Assembly (NCBI RefSeq): GCF_018873765.1
Contig: NC_057924.1
Span: forward strand, 17,541,542-17,605,541
Length of the DNA: 64,000 nt
Direction: 5' to 3'
DNA from: Telopea speciosissima
Taxonomy: Eukaryota; Streptophyta; Magnoliopsida; Proteales; Proteaceae
Each line of letters opens with the position of its first letter. The first letter of the stretch is position 1. This document shows, one piece after another, positions 56,521-64,000 of the stretch. The notes below the pieces were generated by a model. It saw only the letters and a list, made by a program, of their open reading frames with translations. It did no database searches and had not been told where the DNA came from. The translations under genes and the position numbers were made by a program.

Positions 56521-56560
56521 GAAGGACAGTGAAAGTGCACCACTAGGAATGTCTGTCTAT

Positions 56561-57279
56561 AGGTTCCATAATGGACGACACATCTAAGCAAAGTCGATAT
56601 TAATTTACTAATTATCTTTTAAGAAGTTTGTATTCAACTTGGTCAATCAGGGAATGGTGAGAAACATCTCTGCCCTCACCATCGCCTCATTCATCAGTAT
56701 CAGTCTCAAAGGTCTCAACGAGCCTACGTTCGGGGAAGAAATAGATAGGCGAAAAGCCTGCCATTAGCAAACACACTGCATGTATACCGCATCAACAGAA
56801 GGCCAGAGTTTTAGTTCACAACATTGGATTAGGTATTGGCCATTTTTAATTTGATACCAATATGTATTAGTCGTATCAGATGCTTTTGCCCTCAAAGAAA
56901 TTGATACCAATTACCAACATAGATTTGAACCATTTTACCCTCTATCCATACTATATCATTGATTCTATATCGATCAAGTATCAGTATTAGTGTCAGTTGA
57001 GATCGATACAGATCGGGTAAAATGGCAGATCGAATAATGATTCCTAAAACCTTGCAAGGGACCACTCTTACAAACAAGGGGAAAATTGAAAAGGTACTAT
57101 ACTTGACACAAATTTTAAAAAAGACACCAAATTTGGCATAGACCCGTCCATTCTGAGTTTATGCCCGTAGAGCAGGGCCCAACAATTAGTTAGTTCACAC
57201 TTTTTGACCATTCATTTAGGATGCAAGGCTCTTCTAAGCACCAAATATGCTCGTCTACTGAGGTGTCTTTGTATATGGT
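56561..57279. repeat. Spacer with a TATCG-type MITE-like repeat
   Basis: Within 56809-57055 the ends GGATTAGGTATTGGCC and GATTCCTAAAACC and inner GATACCAATT words relate it to 33662-33842 and 34659-34915. The rest is non-coding. Confidence 0.4.
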
Positions 57280-57812
57280 CGATATGGTTGGTAATTCTCT
57301 AAATTTTAAGGATAGTTTAAAAGGCAGACTGGTGGAATTTTCTTTGGAAACTCAATTTACATTTCAAATTTAAAGTATTTTTTTGGCATGTTTTACATGT
57401 AGGAATTCTAGTCAAGGTGACTCTTTCGAAATGGATCCCTATCGAGCCCTATTGTATTCTTTGTGGCTCATGTGTTGAGTCTACCTGACACCTTTTCCTC
57501 TCATGTAACTGGTCTAAGCATATCTGGGTTGTTGGTCCTATGGGATTGTGAACATAATTTCTCTCCCACCCATCGATGGAACACTTCTGCATTTCCACCC
57601 TCTTTCATAAACATCTTGACAAATTGTCTTTGGACTGTTTTTTTTGTTTTTATAATTACCTGTTATTTTGTTTGGAACAATAGGAACAAGATGGCTAAAG
57701 GGTTGGAAAAGCCAGACCCGATTAAGGCCTTGAAGAACATTGAACGATGGATTTGTGATCTGAATATTCTCTCCCTCTCCCCCTTCCTTATCCTCATATT
57801 ATGTAATTGTTA
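57280..57812 (+). pseudogene. LINE ORF2 fragment (zinc-binding region), + strand
   Basis: Frames give FKFKVFFWHVLHVGILVK, WIPIEPYCILCGSCVEST, SKHIWVVGPMG and then FVWNNRNKMAKGLEKPDPIK. The W-H/K pattern, C-x2-C and IW order match the zf-RVT region of plant LINE ORF2. Multiple frameshifts; RT itself absent. Confidence 0.65.
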
Positions 57813-58034
57813 AACCTCATGACAAGACTATTACTTTTTCTTTTAAACCAAATATTCTCTAGGACCCGGGTTGGCCCCTAGAATTTTATTAGAAATCAAA
57901 TGGAATCAATGAAAGAAGAAACAAGGGGGGGGGGGACATACCCGCCTTATCCCAACCTGAGTACATAAAGACTCACAAACACACATTGATCAGGCTCACT
58001 CCCTTACAAACTCCACCAAAGGATTACTTTCTTA

Positions 58035-58500
58035 GAATCAAGATCCCAATCGAATCCTTATGTATGATGCAATTGAGCCCAAGAGGAAGAACATGTTTTG
58101 AACTAAACAGGGTGTTGTTTGCCGATGTGCAAGCATAATTCACCAGCCAATCCACCGCCCTATTGCCCTCTCTGAAAGTGCATGTAGTTCCAGGCTAAAG
58201 AGCAACAATCAATCCTACAATCTCATTGAACCAGTACCATAATTTCCATATGTTGCATCTCCTTGTGTTCACACAATGCACAGTAAAAGCTGAATCCGAA
58301 CTCACATGGAACTCTCTAAATCCCATTTCCTTGCAAAGCTTGAGACCATCTCTCAAAGCTCTAGATTCTGCACTAGAGTTCGTACAATCCCCATAGAAAT
58401 TTGCAAAAGCCGCCAAAACATGCCCCTCAATTCCTTATTACTTCCCCTCCTTCCCCTACCCCTGGTTTCCCTTGCAAGCCCCATCTACATTTAGTTAAAC
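58035..58500 (-). pseudogene. LINE-type RNase H domain fragment, minus strand
   Basis: Reading from 58490: NVDGACKGNQG, EGHVLAAFANFYGDCTNSSA, ESRALRDGLKLCKEMGFREF, VSSDSAFTVHCVNT, TFREGNRAVDWLVNYA. The four acidic positions of RNase H are recognisable. At least three stops. Opposite orientation to the neighbouring fragment, so a separate insertion. Confidence 0.72.
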
Positions 58501-59345
58501 TGCATTGAAGGGGGGGGGGGGGCACCAGAAGACAGCAATAGGGGGTTTCCGCCTAGAAGGAATGTGAGAAAGGTTAAAAATCTGGAGAATAAAAAATCTG
58601 GTTACTTTATTTTCCCCTGTACATATTCCTATGTTAAACTTTCCTATTTTGATCTACGCATGAATATTTATCTCAGGTCTAAACTCCTCTGGTTGGACAT
58701 ATTGCATTTTGTTAAAAGGAAAACTCACCTTGATCGCTATAGGATACCTAACCATTGATCATTTTTTGGAACTCAAGATTCTTAGCATAACCAGAGGTCT
58801 CGAGCATGCTTCTCAGTTGAGATTAGCGGTGAAAGAAGTTTGGTGCACCAACAAGGTGATTCCTAGCTTTCTTCCTGCTCCAACTTAAACAGGAAGGCCG
58901 TGGCCTCTTGTTTCTCACTTGAAGATTTACTGACTTTTGCATAGGAATTTCTTTTTGGGTTGCAAAGGAACATTTTATTACCTCTCTGGCCAAAAGGGTG
59001 GCCAAATTCGCCTTTAAAAGAAAGGCAAACTTTTGTTCTTCAATCTTTATTTTCTAATTAGTTTTTTTTTTCATCAAAAACAAAAAAAAAGGGACAATAA
59101 AAAGGCCACAACAAAGGCAAAGGTAACGCAGTTCATTTTGATCCATACCCATCTCCCTCCAACATAGCTTGTGAAGATGGATTTCGATCCTCTCCAGCAC
59201 AGACATGCTGGGGATCGCCCAGTGAGGGCTTTCCAACTGATACGTGGGCTGGAAAAACTCCAACAGACAATAATAAAGGGGCACGAAAGAAAAATAAAAT
59301 GATATTGTTATCAGACCCTAACCCTCCCTTCCCCCCCCCCCCCCC
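58501..59345. other. Spacer with a probable retroposon tail
   Basis: A G12 run lies at 58511-58522. A T10 tract near 59061 followed by CATCAAAAACAAAAAAAAAG may be the 3' end of a minus-strand retroposon extending to about 59280. A C tract at 59331-59345 abuts the MITE at 59346. No gene. Confidence 0.4.
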
Positions 59346-59513
59346 GAATAATTATCACCTCCAATTCGTGGGCACCTCCAATTCATCCAATTCCTCTAAT
59401 AGGGGGGAGTGGACCCCACTGTGGGCAGTGTTTTCGGGCAGGGGGTAGGGTGGTCCTTTCTTCCCCCATGTGAGGAATTGGAGGGGGCAGCGAATTGGAG
59501 GGGATAACGATTC
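59346..59513. mobile_element. Mutator-type MITE, family 1, inserted in a C tract
   Basis: The 168-bp element starts GAATAATTATCACCTCCAAT and ends GGAGGGGATAACGATTC. Both flanks are runs of C (59331-59345 and 59514-59522), which is what a duplication of a poly-C target would leave. Confidence 0.8.
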
Positions 59514-61116
59514 CCCCCCCCCTCACGAATCGGGATTTAGAAATCCTCTATATCGGTTGTAAACATAGGTACCATTGTTGTTATCCTCCTTTCCTTTGTT
59601 TTTTTTTTTTCCCCTGGTTTTAATGAGAAGGATTTCCTCCATTGGAGCCCTTAAGTGCTTTGTTCCCTGCGCCTACAAGAGCACAATTCTTGCTCTTGTG
59701 TTTGATTTTCTCTCTATGATCATGCTTTGCTATTATGCTTGTGTAAGTCACATTAGCTTAGAAATATCGAGTGAGACCAACAACAGGAATTCTCCAATAC
59801 TAAAGGGAAGACCTTTTTGTTAAGATCAGATATTGTGATGCAGAAATGCATTATACGGTGGATGACACCAAGGGGCATGAGAGGTCGGGAACAGGTATTG
59901 GGAGGGCATTTTGGAACAAACAAAACCTAGGAGGGGTTTGTGAACCGTCCTCTATGGGTGGAGGAAAACCGTCCTACTAGTATTACTTATTGATGTCATA
60001 GTTCAAAATCTCAGCACAAGTAAAACACAATCTCCACAGTTGAAACCCCTTCACAAAAGGAATTCTCCAACATTGCAAATTTAAGTTAAAAGACGGCAGT
60101 TACAAATGATACGGAGGATTTCTAAATTCGGATTTGTGAGGGGGAGATTGGAGAGCCCTCACTGCGCTGGAGAGGACCCAAATCCTGTGAAGACTAGATT
60201 TTGGCTTTGAAATAGCACAATTAGGGCAACTGTGGGATCGGTAGTGTACCCTCACATAATTTGAACTTTACCCCTAACTTAATTAGAAGAAGAAACCACT
60301 TTGGAAAACTTGGGAGCATAATCTTAACATTTTATAGATTTAACCTCAAAAAGTTCTTAAGATTTTCGCTTGGAAACAGACTGAGCCTTGAAGCTCCCAA
60401 TTGGACTACTTAGAACCTAAAATATGTTTAAAATCCCCCAACTCCGCCCTCCCTAAAAAGAGAAAAAAACAGATGGTTAAAACCTTAATCTTAGAACAAT
60501 AGAAAAACCGGCTAAAATACACTCTTGAATGTTTTAACTTTTATGGTTTCTACAAACAGAAACTCAGTCATGTACACCAAATAAAGGCACTTTGGGTTAG
60601 TCGATTCTCGTGCTGTCCTAAACAATTAGCAAAATAAGATCCACCACATATCGCTTGTGCTTCTTCTACATAAAGACTTCATAGGGTCTCCCTTTCCGGT
60701 CATGACAAGCTGATGTATGATGACTTAGAATCATGCATCCCTATCCATCAGCCAAGCTAGTAGAACACAACTATGGCATGCTGATGAAGTGAAACTATCC
60801 TCTTCCAGCTTTAAGAATCATACCTTCTCAAATGAACCATTCTGGAAGATGCCAATCAAGCAATGCACACAAACATTCCAGACCCAACGACCACACAAAA
60901 CGAAGTATAAAATAATGAAGCTAATTCTTCTGAATAAATAACCTGCATATCACACTAAAAAAAATTTCCTCTTAACCCTGCACTTGGCTAAGGTGGGACG
61001 CTTCCTAAAATGATCCCCATTTGAAGAAACCTCAACTCCTCCCAAGTATGAGTTGATATATCAGTGAATGGTAGATTACAGTGTTGCCCTATACAAGTCT
61101 ACACTAGAGTCAGGTA
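59514..61116. other. Region downstream of the GBPL3-like gene
   Basis: The 3' untranslated region of the minus-strand GBPL3-like gene must begin at 61116 and run to lower coordinates. No clear polyadenylation signal could be fixed by eye. The remainder is AT-rich non-coding DNA. A short stretch near 60145-60180 resembles the reverse complement of 59165-59230, suggesting remnants of one repeat. No gene is supported. Confidence 0.4.
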
Positions 61117-63796
61117 CTACTTCTGTAGGACATGTTTTTCATATAAAGCAAGTGTGTCCTTCTTGTTGGGATTCTTTAACTGAAGCAGCTCTGCCCCAAA
61201 ACCATGTTTTGTGAGCTCTTGCTTCAGTTTCAGGACAGTGAACTTGGTATAAACCTCTGACTCATTTTGCTGGCTGTGATTGTTATCCTCGTCAACCTTA
61301 AAAACTGAACCCCCATCTTCGCATTGTGTCACCTTCAAAGGGCTGGTTGTGCTCTTTGATCTTTTCCTTTCTCTGATTACGTTGTCAACTCCCATATCTT
61401 GGACAGATTCAACTGCTACATCATAGTCTTCGACCCTCAAACGCTTCCCATGTGAAGTAGTCTTGAGCTTACTATCCAACGCTGTTTCATTCAGACGAAC
61501 TGAAGTCAACTCCTGTTGGAGAAGATCTAATTTACCCTGGGTGGATTGTAGCTGCACCGATAGGGCTTCAGCCCTCCTGCTTGCCTCTGCTCTTGCTGCT
61601 CGTTCATTCTCCAGAAGGTTCTCAAGAACCTGAACGGTACTTGCCCTCTGCTCATTGTTTGATTTCAAAAGTGACTCAATTTCCTTCTCCCTCTCTTCAA
61701 CCCTAGCCTCCAGTAGAGTAACCTTGGACAGGGTATCCATCTCAGAGACACGGAACTTCTCTACTTCATCCACCAGGTCAGCTTTCTGTCTTTCCAGGCT
61801 CTCGATGTGCCTTTGAACCCTCTCAATTTGGGCCAATTGTTCCATTGCTAACTTCTGAGATTCACTATTTTCCTTTTGAGCACTGACCGCTTCAGCTCGT
61901 GCTTTATCAGCCAGCTCAGTCGCTCTCTTAGCCTCTTTCTCAGCAATTTTGCACCTTTCCTGGACTTCTTCAAACCTTTTCAACTCAGACGAATACTTTT
62001 GCTCCAGATGGTTCTTTTCTTGTTCCAGTATCCTGACTTCTCTCTCATATGATTGAACAGTAGCATTCGCGGTATCTAGCTTCTCACCCAACTCTTTGAT
62101 TTGAAGTTTAAACGCTGATGTTTCCAAGTCATAGCTCTTCAGTTTTGACTCCGCAGCCTGTGCATTGACCACAACACATCAGTATCATTATTAAGTGCAC
62201 ATGCAAGCATACAAGCACAAAACCACAAGCAAGAGAGAGAGATTGTGTGTGTCATCACAAAGTACTTTGCTTGTAAAATGATTGAACAGATCACACCAGA
62301 ACAGTCATTTATCCCGGGCAACAGATTGAACATGGTTCAAATTCTCAAGAGGGTCAGTTAAACTTGCATCCACTCAGACATGCATCAATTTCCCCTTTCT
62401 AAATCTTAGAATCAGATTTGTTTAGAGGCTGGCTTGTGGCTTGTTCACATCAGATCCACAGCCAGGTCCTAGAAAGGTTGGAGTCAATCTATACTAAAAA
62501 TAAAAAGCTCAGATTGACCTATGAAGCATCTCCAGATAAGGTCTAGTACAATCTGAGTTGGATTTGGTGCCATGCATGGATCGATGCCATATCTGTTAGT
62601 GGATATCCAGATATGAACTGGGATCTATACAGACTAAACTCATCTCATGACCTATATGTGGATACATGTAGATCAATTCAAAGGGCAGAACAACACTCAT
62701 TTAGTACATTTACAATATCATTGTGACCTATCCTACTGTCATGGAGTATGCACAAGATCATCCATTATCAGTGTAGCGGCCAATCAGGGAACATATAATG
62801 CCTTAAAAAGGCAAACCTTCAACTCTAAATTCAATGTAATCAATCGCTGCTCATCGTGTTCAATCTTCACTATCTTGTCATTAATTTCCTCTTCCTGAAA
62901 TCAAGAATGACACCATCGTTAATACTTTCAATCCTCGAGAATTGAAAAGGACAGGATGGTAGCATGAAGGAACAAGAGAGAAACAAAGACACATCCACAC
63001 ACACAGTGAGGGAGGGTGGGAAATGCTTCACCTTTTCAGCCAAAGTGGCTGAGAATTCTTTCCTCAGAGTATCCTCCCTTTGTTGTGTCTGCCTAATTGT
63101 CCGTTCCTGCACTGCTGCTGCTTTCTCCAGAGCAGCCTTGGTCTCTCTAACAGCAATGTCAAACTTCCGTTTCCACTCCTCGGCCTCCTCCTGAGCAGAC
63201 TGAGCATGTTCACGAGCAGCAGCAAGTCTCGCTTCAGCAGCACTGGTCCTGGACCTAAGAACAGATATTTCTGAATGGGCTTGATCTTCCTCAGCTTTTT
63301 GCTTTGCAAACATCTGATCATATTTTCTTTTCCATTCCAAGGATTCCATGCTGGCAGAATCCAGCGTTTTTGATAAAGTTGAACACCTCTCCTCCAGTGA
63401 GCTACACTTGCTCTGTAAATTTGTAATGCGACTCATATATTCATCAGCAAGCTTCTTCTTATCATTGATGGCATCCTCATAACGCCTCAGATACTCAGCT
63501 TTGTGCTTCTCACTTGCTTCCAGTTGCTTGTTAAGCAACCCCAACTTGTCTTCAATTGAGTGGCATTTCAATGTGAGAGCACTCTTCTCCGATCCAATTT
63601 GGTTCAACTGCTTCTTCATAAGGTCATGTATTGGACCTTCCAAACTGGAAAGTAAATATCATTAGATAAAATCTATGGTGTAAAGCAAGAGGGAAAAGGT
63701 TGAGACAAACCTCTGCTGTAAGAAGCTTGCCAGCTTCTGCCACTTTCCGGGGCCATGAGATGCCTTTCCATATGCAGATACCAGGTCATCAAGAAA
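61117..63796 (-). CDS. GBPL3: Guanylate-binding family protein, GBPL3-like, C-terminal 605 residues (partial, runs off window)
   Basis: Four minus-strand exons can be read: 63796-63711, 63644-63032, 62894-62817 and 62157-61117 (stop at 61119-61117). The introns are 66, 137 and 659 bp, all GT-AG, and the frame is kept across every junction. The first exon reads FLDDLVSAYGKASHGPGKW. The rest is a long heptad-type coiled coil rich in E, K, A and R, and the extreme C-terminus reads GFGAELLQLKNPNKKD. This matches the C-terminal half of plant GBP-like proteins of the GBPL3 type. The dynamin-like GTPase domain must lie beyond 64000. Family knowledge: Arabidopsis GBPL3 forms nuclear condensates that concentrate the transcription machinery during immunity. 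A basic KRLRVEDYD/RKRSKST segment before the C-terminus is compatible with nuclear localisation. No disabling change is seen. Confidence 0.9.
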
Positions 63797-64000
63797 CTGC
63801 AGGAATACCAATCAATAAACAGATCTATTGATAATGAATTAATGAAGGCAAAAAGATTGCCCAATGTCTATGGCACAGCAGCCCACCCAATTTGAGTGAA
63901 CTGGCAGATGATACAGCAGCTCACAACCATATGGATAGATAAGATCCATCCTATATCAGCCACATGTCAAATTTGGTGGTAAAACCCAATCATGTGGGCC

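Larger units (their letters stand above)
44306..56560 (-). mobile_element. LINE (non-LTR retrotransposon) remnant interrupted by D, C (with A2 and B inside) and a MITE
   Basis: The + strand T13 at 44306-44318 marks the 3' poly(A) of a minus-strand LINE. ORF2 pieces follow in reverse order: RNase H at 46260-46681 and the RT zinc-binding region at 55810-56520. The reading frame can be followed across both the C insertion (AWIPLANPF at the junction) and the MITE insertion (SNGRFT then IAST). The 5' end, somewhere beyond 56520, is unclear and the catalytic RT is missing, so it is 5'-truncated or deleted. Confidence 0.8.

Noticed and set aside
58560..58758. 64-codon + frame (MRKVKNLENKK...)
   Set aside because: No domain, no splice partners, and it lies in AT-rich spacer between retroelement scraps.
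1..64000. tRNA or rRNA genes
   Set aside because: No cloverleaf with conserved TTC-arm and no rRNA core sequence was recognised by eye. Primer-binding sites resembling tRNA ends belong to retroelements.

Overview
The window is nuclear DNA from a flowering plant, probably a TE-rich woody eudicot or magnoliid; the species cannot be named from the sequence. The evidence is two spliced plant genes (a wood-type NAC transcription factor and a plant GBP-like protein), AT-rich spacer DNA, and Ty1/copia, Ty3/gypsy, LINE, hAT-like and Mutator-like repeats. I see no bacterial-style operons, CRISPR arrays, rRNA or tRNA genes.

Layout. 1-7.3 kb: AT-rich spacer, a Mutator-type MITE (1337-1521, 9-bp target-site duplication) and a coding-free LTR element (5222-6958). 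7.3-12.6 kb: an orphan LTR with primer-binding site (7289-7661), interrupted just downstream by a degenerate complete copia element of family A (7708-12603, + strand). 14.4-17.2 kb: a decayed Tekay/Del-type gypsy pol on the minus strand. 17.2-22.8 kb: a + strand Athila-type gypsy element with gag and protease but no RT or integrase. 24-36 kb: mostly non-coding, with a TRIM (24125-24438), a related solo LTR, tandem repeats, and a 1.7-kb terminal-inverted-repeat element that carries two adjacent MITEs.

36.8-41.1 kb: the three-exon SND2/NAC073-type gene. Its 3.3-kb second intron holds a retroposon with a 15-bp target-site duplication. 42-44 kb: several foldback elements. 44.3-56.5 kb: a nested block. 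A minus-strand LINE ORF2 is interrupted by a gag-only LTR element D, by copia C (itself interrupted by copia A copy 2, itself interrupted by truncated copia B), and by a Mutator-type MITE. The exact duplications, or the continuity of the interrupted reading frame, can be read at most junctions. 57-58.5 kb: two further LINE ORF2 remnants. 61.1-63.8 kb: the last four coding exons of a GBPL3-like guanylate-binding family protein on the minus strand, which runs off the right edge.

The two host genes appear unrelated in function: SND2-type NACs act in secondary-wall transcription, and GBPL3-type proteins in nuclear immune condensates. No wholly new system stands out. The most unusual material is the nested block, LTR families with TA...TA rather than TG...CA ends, and a foldback repeat with retroposon-like features.
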